DNA of 64,000 nt from Aeromonas fluvialis (GCF_000819885.1 NZ_CDBO01000057.1:1-64000); one strand, 5' to 3'; counted from the stretch's first letter, positions 16,605 through 27,799 are shown. The notes: generated by a model from the letters alone, not told the origin. Numbers and translations are program-made.

Positions 16605-17393
16605 ATGAATCCTGCACTCTGGATCAGCAAGACCGGGTTGGATGCACAGCAGACCAATATCTCGGTCACTTCGAACAACCTGGCGAACGCCAGCACCGTG
16701 GGCTTCAAAAAGTCACGGGCCATCTTTGAGGATCTGCTTTATCAAAACATCAACCAGCCCGGTGGCCGCTCCTCTGCTGATACCGAGCTCCCCTCCGGCT
16801 TGATGTTGGGTGCGGGTGCCAAGGTGGTCGCGACCCAGAAAAACCACAGTCAGGGTAACGTGCAAACCACCGACAACTCACTGGATCTGATGATCAGTGG
16901 CCGTGGCTATTTTGAAATTCAGTTGCCCGATGGCAGTCTGGCCTATACCCGTAACGGTCAGTTCACCCTCAACGATGAAGGGACCATCGTGACCCCGGGT
17001 AATGGCTACCCGCTGCAACCGGAAATCCAGATCCCGGAAAACGCCCAGAGCGTCACTGTGGGTGAAGATGGCCAGGTCTCGGTGCAGCTCAAGGGGGATG
17101 GCGCTTCTCAGGTTGTCGGTCAGATCAACATATCCGACTTTGTCAACGCCAGCGGCTTGCAGCCGATGGGGGAGAACATGTTCGTCGAGACCCAGTCCAG
17201 CGGTGCTGCCGCGCAAGGGACTGCCGGTGCCGATGGCCTGGGGGTGATCAAGCAGGGGATGCTGGAGACCTCTAACGTCAACGTCACCGAAGAGCTGGTG
17301 AACCTCATTCAGGCCCAGCGGGTCTACGAGATGAACTCCAAAGTCCTCTCTGCGGTGGACGGCATGATGTCCTTCCTGATCCAGCGTACCTAA
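16605..17393 (+). CDS. flgG: FlgG, distal rod protein
   Basis: A 262-residue distal rod subunit. Visible are SKTGLDAQQTNISVTSNNLA, NASTVGFKKSRAIFEDLLYQ, and the C-terminal NVTEELVNLIQAQRVYEMNS. FlgG forms the part of the rod that passes through the P and L rings. An AAGGAG ribosome site precedes the ATG. Length equals the family norm (260). Confidence 0.94.
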   Translation: MNPALWISKTGLDAQQTNISVTSNNLANASTVGFKKSRAIFEDLLYQNINQPGGRSSADTELPSGLMLGAGAKVVATQKNHSQGNVQTTDNSLDLMISGRGYFEIQLPDGSLAYTRNGQFTLNDEGTIVTPGNGYPLQPEIQIPENAQSVTVGEDGQVSVQLKGDGASQVVGQINISDFVNASGLQPMGENMFVETQSSGAAAQGTAGADGLGVIKQGMLETSNVNVTEELVNLIQAQRVYEMNSKVLSAVDGMMSFLIQRT

Positions 17394-17404
17394 TTAGGAG
17401 GTGC

Positions 17405-18079
17405 ATGATGAAAGCCGTATGGATGCTGGGATTGCTGGTGCTGGGAGGGTGTAGTAGCACTCCCAATACACCCAGGCCTGATGACCCCGAGTTTTCCCCT
17501 GTATACGGGGAGTCGGAGCCGGTTTCGGTGAGACCGACGGGGGCTATTTTTCAGCCGGATCAGGTTAATGGCATCTATTCGGACATCAAGGCGCACAAGG
17601 TGGGCGATATCATCACCATCGAGTTGTCGGAGTCCACCTCTGCGTCGAAGAAGGCCAATACCCAGAGTGGCAAGGATAACAAGTTTAATCTGGATCCGGT
17701 GACGCTAGGGGGCGTACCGGTCACGGCCAGCCCCTATGATCTCTCCGCATCCATCGGTCAAAACAGTGCATTCAAGGGTCAGGCCAAAGCGGATCAGAGC
17801 AACAGCTTACAAGGCAATATTTCGGTCAGTGTGGCCAAGGTATTGCCCAATGGCAACCTGCTGGTACGGGGCGAAAAGTGGATCATGCTCAACAATGGCA
17901 ATGAGTATATCCGCATCACCGGTCTGATTAGGCCGGAGGATGTCACCTCGGATAACAGCGTGTCGTCCCAGAAAGTGGCGAATGCCCGCATCTATTACGG
18001 TGGTACCGGCGATCTGGCCAATAGCCAGGAGCAAGGATGGCTTACCAGCTTTTTCAATGGTCCCTGGTGGCCGCTCTAG
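17405..18079 (+). CDS. flgH: FlgH, L-ring lipoprotein
   Basis: A 224-residue outer-membrane lipoprotein that forms the L-ring bushing around the rod. The lipobox LGGC places the modified Cys at residue 16. Conserved segments include [20 protein letters not shown] and [20 protein letters not shown], and the ending [14 protein letters not shown] precedes the start. Eight base pairs separate it from flgI. Confidence 0.94.
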   Translation: MMKAVWMLGLLVLGGCSSTPNTPRPDDPEFSPVYGESEPVSVRPTGAIFQPDQVNGIYSDIKAHKVGDIITIELSESTSASKKANTQSGKDNKFNLDPVTLGGVPVTASPYDLSASIGQNSAFKGQAKADQSNSLQGNISVSVAKVLPNGNLLVRGEKWIMLNNGNEYIRITGLIRPEDVTSDNSVSSQKVANARIYYGGTGDLANSQEQGWLTSFFNGPWWPL

Positions 18080-18087
18080 GAGATGTT

Positions 18088-19185
18088 ATGAAGTCACTCC
18101 GTCTCGTTACTCTGCTCTGCTGTCTGTTGCCCCTCGGGTTGGCGAATGCCGCCCGGATCAAGGATATCAGCTCGGTGGAGGGGGTACGTAGCAATCAGTT
18201 GATCGGTTACGGTCTGGTGGTGGGTCTGCCCGGTACGGGCGAGAAGAACAACGCTTTTACCGAGCAGACATTTCGCACCATGCTCAACAATTTCGGCATC
18301 AAAGTGCCGGACAACATCAAGCCCAAGATCAAGGATGTAGCACCGGTCGCCATTCATGCCGATCTACCCCCCTTCTCCAAGCCGGGTCAGACCATCGATG
18401 TGACTGTCTCCGCCATCGGGGAGGCCAAGAGCCTGCGCGGTGGTACCTTGCTGCAGAGTTTCCTGAAAGGACTGGATGGCCGGGTGTATGCCGTGGCGCA
18501 GGGCAGTCTGGTGGTGGGTGGTCTGGGGGCAGAAGGGGCCGATGGCTCCAAGGTGGTGGTCAATACACCGACCGTGGGACGTATCGCCAATGGTGCCAGC
18601 GTGGAGCGGGAGGTACCGAACTCCTTCAGCCAGGGAGATACCATCACCTTCAACCTCAATCGCCCGGACTTCACCACCGCCCGCCGTCTGGCGGACGTGG
18701 TCAACGATCTGGTCGGCCCCAACACGGCCCAGGCCCTCGATGCCACCTCGGTCAAGGTCTATGCCCCGCGGGATCCGGGCCAGCGAGTCTCCTATCTGGC
18801 GACCATCGAGAACCTGGAGGTGGATCCGGCCAACGAAGCGGCCAAGATCATCGTCAACTCCCGTACCGGCACCATAGTGATCGGCAGTCAGGTAAGGCTC
18901 AAGCCTGCGGCTGTCAGCCATGGCGGCTTGACGGTGACCATCGCCGAAAACCAGCAGGTCTCCCAGCCCAACCCGTTGGCGGGAGGAGAGACGACTGTGA
19001 CCAACAACTCGACCATCAATGTCCAGCAGGAGCCTGGGCGGATGTTCAAGCTGGATACCGGTGCGACCTTGGACGATCTGGTTCGGGCGGTCAACCAGGT
19101 TGGCGTCGCCCCCGGTGATTTGATGGCTATCCTCGAGGCGCTGCAGCAGGCAGGCGCCATCGAGGGGCAACTGGTCATATTGTAA
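18088..19185 (+). CDS. flgI: FlgI, P-ring protein
   Basis: A 365-residue periplasmic protein forming the peptidoglycan-level P ring, assembled with help from FlgA. It has a signal peptide cleaved after ANA (about residue 21), then [20 protein letters not shown]. The C-terminal [20 protein letters not shown] block is family-typical. The ATG at 18088 follows AGGAGA; the longer frame from 18037 overlaps flgH and is not used. Confidence 0.94.
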   Translation: MKSLRLVTLLCCLLPLGLANAARIKDISSVEGVRSNQLIGYGLVVGLPGTGEKNNAFTEQTFRTMLNNFGIKVPDNIKPKIKDVAPVAIHADLPPFSKPGQTIDVTVSAIGEAKSLRGGTLLQSFLKGLDGRVYAVAQGSLVVGGLGAEGADGSKVVVNTPTVGRIANGASVEREVPNSFSQGDTITFNLNRPDFTTARRLADVVNDLVGPNTAQALDATSVKVYAPRDPGQRVSYLATIENLEVDPANEAAKIIVNSRTGTIVIGSQVRLKPAAVSHGGLTVTIAENQQVSQPNPLAGGETTVTNNSTINVQQEPGRMFKLDTGATLDDLVRAVNQVGVAPGDLMAILEALQQAGAIEGQLVIL

Positions 19186-19228
19186 CAAGCGGCAAGTGGT
19201 TGCCACGGGTGGCAATGAGGTAAGCAAA

Positions 19229-20302
19229 ATGGCGGAGTTTGACAGCAACAGCGGCATGAATCTCGGGATGGTGCAGGATATCAAAAACCTGGATCGTCTG
19301 CGCCAGATGAGCCAAAGCAAAGAGGGACAGGCCGAAGCGCTCAAGAGTGCGTCGCGCCAGTTCGAGTCAATCTTTACCCAGATGCTGTTTCAGAGCATGC
19401 GTCAGGCCAACGGGGTGCTGACGCAGGACAACCCGATGAACAGCAGCTATACCCGGTTTTATGAAGGGATGCTGGATGAGCAGCGGGTTGCCGACATGTC
19501 AAGCAAGGGGGGACTGGGGCTGGCCGATATGGTGGCCAAGCAGCTCGCTCCGGAGGCATTTACCCATCAGGATGGACGGGTGCTCAAGATGCCGCAGCGC
19601 ACGGAGCGGGTCTACAAACCCTATCAGGCGCCCACGGCTGCTGCGGATGATTTGATCACGGCATCAAAAGTTGGCAAAGATTTTGCTGAAAAAGTGATGG
19701 CGGAGGGGGTCAAGGAGAGCCACGGGCTCAGCATGCCCCGTCGTCCACATCGCAGCGTGTCACCCATGGGACGCCTTGCCGGTGAAGAGGGCAGCGCTGG
19801 CGGTCGTGGGAGCAAAGAGTTCGATACGCCGGAAGAGTTCGTCAATCGCCTGATGCCGCTGGCCAAGAAAGCGGCCGACAAGCTGGGTTTAAGCCCGGCG
19901 GTACTGGTCGCTCAGGCGGCACTGGAGAGTGGTTGGGGCAAGCGGGTGATCAAGAATGGTGAGGGACAGGTGACCCATAACCTGTTTGGCATCAAGGCTG
20001 ATCCCCGCTGGCAAGGGCCCAAAGCCGTGGTCAGCACGCTCGAGTATGAGCAAGGCGTTGCCTCCCGCCAGAAAGCGGCATTTCGCTCCTATGAGTCGTT
20101 TGAAGAGAGCTTCAACGACTATGTGGACTTCCTCACCTCCGGCTCTCGCTACAAGGGGGCCTTGGCCAAGGTGGATAGTCCGGACCGCTACTTCGAGGCG
20201 CTGCAACAGGCGGGTTATGCCACCGATCCGGACTACGCCAGAAAACTGAAACAGGTATTGCGCAGTGATGCGATTGTGCAATACAACGAGATGGAGCTGT
20301 AA
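19229..20302 (+). CDS. flgJ: FlgJ, rod cap and peptidoglycan hydrolase
   Basis: A 357-residue bifunctional protein. The N-terminal rod-scaffold domain (about 40-105) includes QFESIFTQMLFQSMRQAN; the C-terminal glucosaminidase/muramidase domain (about 200-355) has AQAALESGWGKRVI with the likely catalytic Glu near 233. FlgJ caps the growing rod and opens a hole in the peptidoglycan. The domains are joined by a charged Arg/Gly-rich linker. The ATG at 19229 has GAGG upstream. Longer than E. coli FlgJ (313), as in Vibrio. Confidence 0.93.
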   Translation: MAEFDSNSGMNLGMVQDIKNLDRLRQMSQSKEGQAEALKSASRQFESIFTQMLFQSMRQANGVLTQDNPMNSSYTRFYEGMLDEQRVADMSSKGGLGLADMVAKQLAPEAFTHQDGRVLKMPQRTERVYKPYQAPTAAADDLITASKVGKDFAEKVMAEGVKESHGLSMPRRPHRSVSPMGRLAGEEGSAGGRGSKEFDTPEEFVNRLMPLAKKAADKLGLSPAVLVAQAALESGWGKRVIKNGEGQVTHNLFGIKADPRWQGPKAVVSTLEYEQGVASRQKAAFRSYESFEESFNDYVDFLTSGSRYKGALAKVDSPDRYFEALQQAGYATDPDYARKLKQVLRSDAIVQYNEMEL

Positions 20303-20305
20303 GGT

Positions 20306-22309
20306 ATGGCAAGCGATCTGCTTGGAATCGGGACATCGGGCGTGCTGGCCCAGCAACGCTTGTTGCAGAGCACCAGTAACAACATCGTGAACGTCAATAG
20401 CCAAGGCTATGTGCGTGAGCGAACCCTAGTGTATACCAACTCCATTGGTCTTGGCACCGGTGACATCCAGACCGAGCGGGTCATCAACAGCTATATGCAG
20501 GGAGAGATGCGCCGTGATACCTCCGCCTATCACGCCTCCCTGACCCACTACCAGCAGCTGGCGGGGGTCGACAGCTTGCTGGGTGATACCAGCAACAGCG
20601 TGGGCACAGCAATGACCTCCTACTTCAAGGCATTTCATGCGGCCAATGAGTCGCCCGCCGAACTCGGCGGCCGCAAGGTCGCGATGACGGAGCTGAGCGG
20701 CATGGTGAACCGCTTTAATACCCTCTCGGCCCAGCTCGACAAAGAGAGCGATACCCTCAACACCCGCATCGAAGATGAAACCAAGCAGGTCAACAGTCTG
20801 CTCACCAGCATCAATGACCTCAACCAGGCCATTATCCGCACCCAGGGCTCACCCGAAGAGAATTTGATGCTGTTTGATCAGCGGGATGAGGCCATCCGTC
20901 AGCTTTCCGAGAAGATGGATATTCGCACGGTTGCCCAGCCCAACGGCAGTATGCTGGTCAATATGAGCACCGGCCATTCGCTGGTGCTGGATGGGGGCGT
21001 CGCCCAGTTCAAGGTGGTGGCCGGGGATCCAGATTCCCGGGATCGGGAGCTGCAGCTGACACTGGGGGATAACAAGGCCGCCATCGATCGCGATACATTT
21101 GGTGGCGCCATGGGAGGGTTGTTCAAGGCGCGCACAGACCTTGAGCCGACCAAGCGTGAACTGGGCCAGCTGGCGGTCGCGATAGCTGATGCCATGAACC
21201 AGCAAAACCGTCTGGGGATGGATCTGGATAACCAGATCGGTGGCGATATCTTCACCCTGCCGGGCAGTCAGGGATTACCTTATGGCAGCAATACGGGCAC
21301 TGTCGGTGCCAACGTTAGCTTTGTGCCTGGCAAGGGGACCTCGGTGACCCCGTTTGATTACGAAGTACACTTTAACAGTGCTACCGGTTATGAGGTGTTC
21401 TCGCTGGACAAGTCTGGCAACCGCACCTCGGTGAGCACCGGAACCATGCCGCCAGCGACCTTTGAATTGCCCGGTCACGGGATCTCGATCGACCTCACAG
21501 GAGCTCCGGCTGCGGGTGACAAGCTGTTGTTGCAACCGACCAAGAACGCTGCTGCCGGGCTGGCGCAACTGATCACCAGGCCGGAAGATTTGGCGTTGGC
21601 ATCTCCGCTTAAAGCTGAGAAAACGACTAACAACGTTGGCAGTGCCGATATCAAGCTGGGTGGGGTGTTCAATACAGGGGCTGGGTCGGGTTTTGGCACC
21701 AATGCGCTAAGCCCAACTGCGCCCCAGGTGGTCAAGATAGACAGCAGTGGTAACTATCAGGTCTTTCAAGGGGATGGAACCACCTTGATCGGTACGGCGC
21801 CGGCGAGCAGCAATGGACAAAATCTGATGTCGGCTATCGTCAATCCTTTCCCTACCGGGTCAGCGGTCTATGCCAACCCGAACCAGACACCTGGCTACGA
21901 ATTCAGCATTACCGGCACGGTGCAACCCGCCGACAGCTTCAAGCTCAGCTACAACAGCAATGGCTTTGCCGATAACAGCAATGGCTTGGTTTTGGCCGAG
22001 CTGCAAAACAAGGATCTGGTACGCAAGAGCACCAATGGTGGCACGACCAACGACAAGATGACTTTTAACGAGGCCTATACCGGGTTGGTGATGGAAGTGG
22101 GTAACAATACCAGCCAGGCAAAGACCCTGCTCAAGGCCAATGAATCCAAGTTGATTCAGAGTACCGGCATTTTTGAGAGCGTATCGGGGGTCAACCTGGA
22201 AGAGGAAGCAGCCAACTTGATCCGCTTTCAGCAATCCTATGCTGCCTCTGCCCAGGTGGTCAGCACGGCCAAAACCATTTTCGATACACTGCTCTCTTCC
22301 GTGAGGTAG
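20306..22309 (+). CDS. flgK: FlgK, hook-filament junction protein 1
   Basis: A 667-residue junction protein starting MASDLLGIGTSGVLAQQ with TSNNIVNVNSQGYVRERTLV. The C-terminal end NLEEEAANLIRFQQSYAASA with VVSTAKTIFDTLLSSVR is characteristic. It links hook and filament and is carried to the export gate by FlgN (9021-9437). It is about 120 residues longer than E. coli FlgK, the extra being in the surface-exposed middle, a region that commonly varies. Confidence 0.94.
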   Translation: MASDLLGIGTSGVLAQQRLLQSTSNNIVNVNSQGYVRERTLVYTNSIGLGTGDIQTERVINSYMQGEMRRDTSAYHASLTHYQQLAGVDSLLGDTSNSVGTAMTSYFKAFHAANESPAELGGRKVAMTELSGMVNRFNTLSAQLDKESDTLNTRIEDETKQVNSLLTSINDLNQAIIRTQGSPEENLMLFDQRDEAIRQLSEKMDIRTVAQPNGSMLVNMSTGHSLVLDGGVAQFKVVAGDPDSRDRELQLTLGDNKAAIDRDTFGGAMGGLFKARTDLEPTKRELGQLAVAIADAMNQQNRLGMDLDNQIGGDIFTLPGSQGLPYGSNTGTVGANVSFVPGKGTSVTPFDYEVHFNSATGYEVFSLDKSGNRTSVSTGTMPPATFELPGHGISIDLTGAPAAGDKLLLQPTKNAAAGLAQLITRPEDLALASPLKAEKTTNNVGSADIKLGGVFNTGAGSGFGTNALSPTAPQVVKIDSSGNYQVFQGDGTTLIGTAPASSNGQNLMSAIVNPFPTGSAVYANPNQTPGYEFSITGTVQPADSFKLSYNSNGFADNSNGLVLAELQNKDLVRKSTNGGTTNDKMTFNEAYTGLVMEVGNNTSQAKTLLKANESKLIQSTGIFESVSGVNLEEEAANLIRFQQSYAASAQVVSTAKTIFDTLLSSVR

Positions 22310-22313
22310 CGCC

Positions 22314-23522
22314 ATGCGCATCACCACCAACATGATTTATGACCGGAATTTATATTCCCTCAACAGTGCCAATGAGCGTCTGAGCAAAGCCTATCAACAG
22401 CTGCAAACCGGCAACAAATTTCAGACTGCCGGAGAAGATCCCGCGGGGATGAGCCAGAAGATGGCCCTCACCAAGGAGATTGAGCTGTTCAAACAGTACA
22501 GTGTCAATGGCAGCTTGCTGGAAAACAGCTTGGGGCATGAGGAGACGGTATTAACGTCGATTAATAATGCCATGTTGAGTGCCCAGACGCTGATCCAGAA
22601 GTCCAATAACGGCGCTATCAGCATGGATGATCGCAAAGCCATTGCCAGTGAACTGGAGGGGTTGCAGCAGCAGATGCTCGACCTGATGAACAGCAAGAAT
22701 TCATCGGGTGAATTTATTTTCGGTGGCAATCAGAGCAAGACTCAGCCGTATGTGAAAGACGCCAACGGAAAATATATTTATCAGGGAGACCCTGGCCAGC
22801 GAAATATTCAGGTGTCACCCACTGTGCAAATCGCCGCCAATGACTCCGGACAGGATCTGTTTGAAATCGTGGCGACCAGAAGAACAGCCAGTGCGGCCAG
22901 CGCGAATATCTCGGTCGGTATTGGCGATCAGGGCAATTTTGATAATTTCTATAAATCCAATTATAACTCTGCGCTGCCCAGCAACAGCTATACCGTGTCA
23001 ACGACCATAGGCCCACCAGATAGCTATGACATCAAGGATGCTGGCGGCAATACCCTGCAGACGGGAGAGTATATCCCAGGTAGCAAGATCCCCTTTAATG
23101 GTCTTGAGTTAACCCTTGACCAGCCGGCTGGCGGTGCGGTGCAGCAGTTTGATCTCAATCCGCCCAAGAATGACAATATCTTGAACGGTATGTCCGATTT
23201 TATTACCGCGTTGCGTGAGCCCACTATTTCGGCCGAGAGCTTTCAGCAGAAAGTGGCCGATGCCGGCGTCCATATGAAAAATGCTCGCCTGAATATCGAT
23301 CATGGGTTGGGTGAGCTGGGTGGCCGGATGAATAGTCTGGAGCAGGTGATAGGTTCCAATGAAGGGCTTAGCACCCTCAACGCTGAGGCGAGAGCCAAGG
23401 TGTCGGAAGCGGATCTCTATGAGGTTATTTCGGCACTGTCCAAAGAAGATGCGGCATTGAGTGCCTCGCAACTCTCGTTCAGTAAAATAAGCCGTCTGAC
23501 GCTATTTGATTATATTCGCTAA
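22314..23522 (+). CDS. flgL: FlgL, hook-filament junction protein 3
   Basis: A 402-residue junction protein, flagellin-like at both ends: MRITTNMIYDRNLYSLNSAN at the start and KVSEADLYEVISALSKEDAA then LSFSKISRLTLFDYIR at the end. It joins FlgK to the filament and is a FlgN client. Only 4 bp separate it from flgK. A strong terminator follows, closing the operon. Confidence 0.94.
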   Translation: MRITTNMIYDRNLYSLNSANERLSKAYQQLQTGNKFQTAGEDPAGMSQKMALTKEIELFKQYSVNGSLLENSLGHEETVLTSINNAMLSAQTLIQKSNNGAISMDDRKAIASELEGLQQQMLDLMNSKNSSGEFIFGGNQSKTQPYVKDANGKYIYQGDPGQRNIQVSPTVQIAANDSGQDLFEIVATRRTASAASANISVGIGDQGNFDNFYKSNYNSALPSNSYTVSTTIGPPDSYDIKDAGGNTLQTGEYIPGSKIPFNGLELTLDQPAGGAVQQFDLNPPKNDNILNGMSDFITALREPTISAESFQQKVADAGVHMKNARLNIDHGLGELGGRMNSLEQVIGSNEGLSTLNAEARAKVSEADLYEVISALSKEDAALSASQLSFSKISRLTLFDYIR

Positions 23523-23550
23523 GAAAAGGCCCTTACTGGGCCTTTTCACT
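23523..23550 (+). terminator. Rho-independent terminator after flgL
   Basis: GAAAAGGCCC (23523-23532) pairs with GGGCCTTTTC (23538-23547), loop TTACT. It begins right at the flgL stop. Confidence 0.85.
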
Positions 23551-23947
23551 GTGTTTCCTCCAGCCGAATTCCTCTGTCATTTCCCGACAATTGTAACAAG
23601 CTTTTGCCATACCTCATTTCATGATTGAGGCAGGGTTGACCTCCCTACGGGATTGAATAATCATGCCGCCCGCACAACGGAGGGTTGTGCATCTTATTTG
23701 CGAGATTGTAAATTTTTCTGTGTAACCGGCGATTAATCACTATCCAGGCCGCTCGCCGAACCAGGGTGAGAGCACACTAACCTAAAAATGAGCAGGCAGC
23801 GCAAAACAACATCAATAGGTATAAATATTGCTCACTCCACGGTGTAAAACCGAGTGCTATTTACTCTTGGGTTGTGTGATTAATGAGCAAAAGTCGGGTT
23901 TGTTACTTGATTTAACAAAGTGTGCTCCCGCCCTGAGGATCGCACCA
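23551..23947. other. Intergenic region, nothing recognised
   Basis: About 400 bp between the flgL terminator and the mgtE remnant. It is more A+T rich than its surroundings. I see no gene with a ribosome site, no sigma-54 or sigma-28 consensus and no RNA gene. Confidence 0.4.
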
Positions 23948-24189
23948 TGCCGAGATCACCACCATAGTACGTGCCATGGCGGTCGGGGAGGTGAGTCTGC
24001 GCAACCTCGGCTCGGTGCTGAAGAAATAGCTCTCCACTGGCATGCTCATTTCGGGCGCCATTGCACTGGCGGCCTGGGTTCGCGCCTGGAGCCTCGGTGT
24101 TGGCCCCCTTTATCGCCATCCTGGTGGATGACACCGGTCTTATCATCTACTTCGAGATGGCCAAGTGGTTGCTGCCTGACTTGCAGTAA
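23948..24189 (+). pseudogene. MgtE-type magnesium transporter, C-terminal remnant
   Basis: Plus-strand translation from about 23948 gives HHAEITTIVRAMAVGEVSLR and NLGSVLKK, then a TAG at 24027-24029, then LISGAIALAAWVRAWSLGVG. A deletion and frame change follow, and then FIAILVDDTGLIIYFEMAKW with LLPDLQ and TAA at 24187-24189. These blocks match the transmembrane end of MgtE proteins as I know them. The N-terminal regulatory half is absent. An in-frame stop, an internal deletion and truncation make it non-functional. Confidence 0.8.
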
Positions 24190-24204
24190 CGGGTAGGTTG
24201 ATAT

Positions 24205-24240
24205 GCAAAAGGCAGCCATTGAGCTGCCTTTTGCATTTAT
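24205..24240. terminator. Bidirectional terminator, mgtE remnant / ppx
   Basis: GCAAAAGGCAGC (24205-24216) pairs perfectly with GCTGCCTTTTGC (24223-24234), loop CATTGA. It lies 10 bp beyond the ppx stop and 16 bp beyond the mgtE remnant, so it can serve both. Confidence 0.8.
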
Positions 24241-24249
24241 CTTTCCAGT

Positions 24250-25740
24250 TTAGCCGAGCTGGAACAACAGTGGCCAGCCCTGCTCCTGGCAGTAGCGTTG
24301 CTCTTTCTCCAGATTCTGCATCAGGAGCCGGTTCTCCTCGCACCAGCTGGCGGGCAGATTGACTGCCAGCTGATCGCCAGTCGCTTGCACGTTCAGCTCG
24401 GGCAGCAGATCATCCTGGCGCTTGTGGTGGGCCGCCACGGCGAGACGCAGGATGCGGATGCAGCGCAGCACGGTTTGCAGGTCGTGGTTGGGCAGGGGCG
24501 GCAGCTCTGAGAGCTTGAGCCCCTTGCGCTGAAAACGTACCAGCGCAGCCAGCAGAGCCTGATCGTCCTGGTTGAAGCCGGGCAGGTCGGTGTGTTGCAG
24601 GATATAGGCGGAGTGGCGGTGAATGCCGCTGTAGTTGATGGCAAGACCGATTTCGTGCAGCCGCGCCGCCCAGCCGAGGATGGCGCGATAGGGATCTATC
24701 TCCATCTGCCAGGGTTCTTGCAGGGCATCGAATAGGGCCAAGACACTCTGCTCCACCCGGGCGGCCTGCTTCCTGTCCATCCGGTAGTGGGTACCGAGCG
24801 CCTGTGCGGTACGCTCGCGAATATCGTGGTGCTGCAAGCGCTCCTCGAACTCGTAGAGCAGCCCTTCGCGCAGGGCACCGTCGGAGTAGTCGAGCCGCTC
24901 GATGGGCAGTGAGGTAAACAGCCCAAGCAGGATGGCCACCGCGGCGGCAAACACCTCCTGACGCTCCTCGGTAAGCCCTGCCAGCTTGAGATTATCGACC
25001 CGCTTGCGTTCAATCATCACAGCCTTGAGCCGCTCCAGCCCCTCCAGGGTAATGCAGCCATCAGTCAGCCCTTCACCCTGCAGCACGTCGCGCACGGTGC
25101 GAATGGAGCCGGAGCTGCCAAGGCAGCTCTGCCAGCCCAGCTTGCGGTACTGGTTGACGATGGGGGCGAGCTGGTGCTGGGCCTCCAGCACGGCACTGCT
25201 GAAATGCTTGTCGCTCAGCTTGCCGCTGGCAAAAAAGCTCTGGGTAAAGCTGACGCAGCCCATCTTGCGGCTAGTGAGGGCCTTGTGTTCAAACCCTTCA
25301 CCTATGATGAGCTCGGTGCTGCCGCCGCCGATGTCGATCACCAGTACCTGACCCTCGATATGCTGGGTATGAGCGACCCCCTGATAGATGAGGCGTGCCT
25401 CTTCCTGGCCGCTGATGATCTCTATGGGGTGGTTGAGCACCTTGGCCGCTGCGCTCACGAATTCGCGGGCGTTGCTGGCTCGGCGTAATGTGTAGGTGCC
25501 AGCGATGCGGATCTGATCCGGCTTGATGTTGGTAAGCCGCTCGGCAAACAGTGCCAGGCAGGCGAGGCCGCGTGCCATCGCCTCTGGGCTCATCCGCTTC
25601 TGATCATCCATTCCTTCGGCCAGACGTACCCGCTCCTTGATGCGATCGACGATGCGAAAACGCCCTTCGCTGAGGTGGGCGATCACCATATGAAAACTGT
25701 TGGAGCCGAGATCGACGGCGGCATAGAGACTATTATCCAT
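24250..25740 (-). CDS. ppx: Ppx, exopolyphosphatase
   Basis: A 496-residue enzyme that releases phosphate from polyphosphate ends (and in the family hydrolyses pppGpp). The actin-fold phosphate-binding motifs are visible: [15 protein letters not shown] at residues 7-21 and [18 protein letters not shown] near 135-152. The C-terminal HD-like helical half ([20 protein letters not shown]) is also present. It overlaps the ppk1 end by 8 bp, so the pair is one operon with opposing activities. Length is close to E. coli Ppx (513). Confidence 0.94.
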   Translation of the reverse strand: MDNSLYAAVDLGSNSFHMVIAHLSEGRFRIVDRIKERVRLAEGMDDQKRMSPEAMARGLACLALFAERLTNIKPDQIRIAGTYTLRRASNAREFVSAAAKVLNHPIEIISGQEEARLIYQGVAHTQHIEGQVLVIDIGGGSTELIIGEGFEHKALTSRKMGCVSFTQSFFASGKLSDKHFSSAVLEAQHQLAPIVNQYRKLGWQSCLGSSGSIRTVRDVLQGEGLTDGCITLEGLERLKAVMIERKRVDNLKLAGLTEERQEVFAAAVAILLGLFTSLPIERLDYSDGALREGLLYEFEERLQHHDIRERTAQALGTHYRMDRKQAARVEQSVLALFDALQEPWQMEIDPYRAILGWAARLHEIGLAINYSGIHRHSAYILQHTDLPGFNQDDQALLAALVRFQRKGLKLSELPPLPNHDLQTVLRCIRILRLAVAAHHKRQDDLLPELNVQATGDQLAVNLPASWCEENRLLMQNLEKEQRYCQEQGWPLLFQLG

Positions 25741-27799
25741 TGTTTGACTCGATACGTTTGAGATAGTCGTAAATCACCACCTGAGAGCGAATTTTGCGGC
25801 GGTTGCCCCGCTTCACATATTCGTTCTGCTGGTCGGCATCGATGACCCGCGCCTTGCAGGTATCACTGAGTTGTAGCTCGAGAATGTCCATGATGCGCTG
25901 CTTGAGCCGCTCGTCATAGATGGGGGTCCCCACCTCGATCCGGCCGTCGATGTTGCGGCTCATCCAGTCGGCACTGGAGATATAGAGCTGGGGGTTGCCC
26001 TTGTTGTGGAACACCATCACCCGAGGGTGCTCGAGGAAGCGGTCGATGATGCTGATCACCTTGATGTTGTCACTGAGGCCCGGCACGCCCGGGCGCAGGG
26101 CGCACATGCCACGGATGATCATCTGGATCGGCACCCCGGCCTGACCGGCGGCATAGAGCCGATTGATGAGATCCTTGTCCACCAGATTGTTGATCTTGAG
26201 GGTGATGCCGCTGGGTTGCCCCGCCTTGGCGTTGGCCAGCTCGTTGTCGATCAGGCGATAGAGCTGACGGCGACTGTTGATCGGGGAGACCAGCAGGTGG
26301 TTGAACTTGTAGCGCCGATAGGGATATTCGATGTATTCGAACACGCTCTCCACCTCGGCAGTGATGTCCGGATGGCGGGTCAGCAGCGAGAAGTCAGTAT
26401 AGATCTTGGCGGTCTTCTCGTTGAAGTTACCGGTCCCGATATGGGCATATCGCACCGCCTCACCATGTTCGTGGCGGGTGATTAGGCAGAGCTTGGAATG
26501 GATCTTGAGGCTCGGCACCCCGAACACCACCTTGACCCCGGCATCGGTGAGAATGTTGGCCCAGTCGATGTTGGCCGCTTCGTCGAAACGGGCGCGCAGT
26601 TCGACCACCACGGTTACCTTTTTGCCGTTGTTGGCGGCATCGATGAGGGAGTGGATGATGCGCGACTTCTTGGCGACCCGATAGATGTTAATGCGAATAG
26701 CACTGACAGCGGGATCGAATGCCGCCTGGCGCACCAGCTCGGTGAAGTGGTGGAACTTGTGGTACGGGTAGTAGAGCAGGATATCCTGCTTGGTGATGGC
26801 ATCGAAGGCGTTGACGAAGCCGTCAAAGTCGCGGCACTCCAGGGCTGGCAGCTTGGGATTTTCCAGATAATCCCGGCCCACATTGGGGAAGCCGATGAAA
26901 TCCTTGAAGTTGTGATAGCGCCCGCCCGGCATGATGGCGTCGTAGCTGCTGATCTGCAGCTTGAGTTTCAGGAAGCTTATCATGGCAGCCGGCATCTCCC
27001 GTTCATAGACGAAGCGCACCGGCATGGCGGTGAGACGCTGCTTCAAGCCGTCACTCATCTTGTCCAGCAGACTCAAGTCCAGCTGGTCGGAGAGTCCGTA
27101 TTCGGCATCCCGGGTCAGCTTCACCGCGTAGGCGGCAATCTCGTCGTAGTCGAAGAAGCCCTTGAAGATCTCGTCGAGACAGAAGCGGATGACGTTATCC
27201 AGAATGATGATCTGCTTCTTGCGCCGGGTTCCTTCCGGCGGCAACTGGAAGAAGCGGGGCAGGTCATCGGTCGGCACTTCCACCAGGGCGTACTGGATCA
27301 CCTGACCGTTCTTCTTCATCTCGACGGCCAGATAGGTGTACTCATCCTTGAGGAACTTGACCGGATTGACCTCCTTGTTGAGCAGGATCGGGATGATATG
27401 GCGCAGTACCTTCTCCTTGAAGAAGACCCGCAGCCACTTATGGATCGTCTCGGAAAGCTGGTTCTCGTTGACCAGGAAGATGTTGTGCCGGGCCAGCGCA
27501 ATCAACAACTCCTTGTAGGTGTTGTCGAATGCCTCACCGAGCGCCATCACCTTCTGTTGGATGGCGCGCAGCAGCACCTTGGCTTCATCGTCGCCACCAT
27601 GTACTTCATTGATGAGGATGCGGCGCTTGACGTCCGATACCCGTACCTTGAAGAACTCATCCTGGTTGGAGGAGAAGATCCCCAGAAAACGGACCCGCTC
27701 GATGAGGGGCACCGTCTTGTCCATTGCCTCTTGCAACACCCGTTCATTGAATGAGAGCCAGCTCAGCTCTTTCTCTTCATACTGCTTGTCGGTGCTCAT
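25733..27799 (-). CDS. ppk1: Ppk1, polyphosphate kinase
   Basis: A 688-residue enzyme, the same length as E. coli Ppk, making polyphosphate from ATP by way of a phosphohistidine. It begins with the [17 protein letters not shown]-domain signature. The phosphorylated His is expected at about residue 434 in [10 protein letters not shown], followed by [21 protein letters not shown] Pho box lies 52 bp upstream of the start, suggesting induction under phosphate starvation. It is co-transcribed with ppx. Confidence 0.95.
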   Translation of the reverse strand: MSTDKQYEEKELSWLSFNERVLQEAMDKTVPLIERVRFLGIFSSNQDEFFKVRVSDVKRRILINEVHGGDDEAKVLLRAIQQKVMALGEAFDNTYKELLIALARHNIFLVNENQLSETIHKWLRVFFKEKVLRHIIPILLNKEVNPVKFLKDEYTYLAVEMKKNGQVIQYALVEVPTDDLPRFFQLPPEGTRRKKQIIILDNVIRFCLDEIFKGFFDYDEIAAYAVKLTRDAEYGLSDQLDLSLLDKMSDGLKQRLTAMPVRFVYEREMPAAMISFLKLKLQISSYDAIMPGGRYHNFKDFIGFPNVGRDYLENPKLPALECRDFDGFVNAFDAITKQDILLYYPYHKFHHFTELVRQAAFDPAVSAIRINIYRVAKKSRIIHSLIDAANNGKKVTVVVELRARFDEAANIDWANILTDAGVKVVFGVPSLKIHSKLCLITRHEHGEAVRYAHIGTGNFNEKTAKIYTDFSLLTRHPDITAEVESVFEYIEYPYRRYKFNHLLVSPINSRRQLYRLIDNELANAKAGQPSGITLKINNLVDKDLINRLYAAGQAGVPIQMIIRGMCALRPGVPGLSDNIKVISIIDRFLEHPRVMVFHNKGNPQLYISSADWMSRNIDGRIEVGTPIYDERLKQRIMDILELQLSDTCKARVIDADQQNEYVKRGNRRKIRSQVVIYDYLKRIESNNG

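Noticed and set aside
23828-24196. 122-codon plus-strand open frame
   Set aside because: It is an out-of-frame reading of the mgtE remnant; the recognisable MgtE blocks are in two other frames.
26498-27754. 418-codon plus-strand open frame opposite ppk1
   Set aside because: It is an antisense shadow of a highly conserved gene, common in G+C-rich DNA, with no independent signals.
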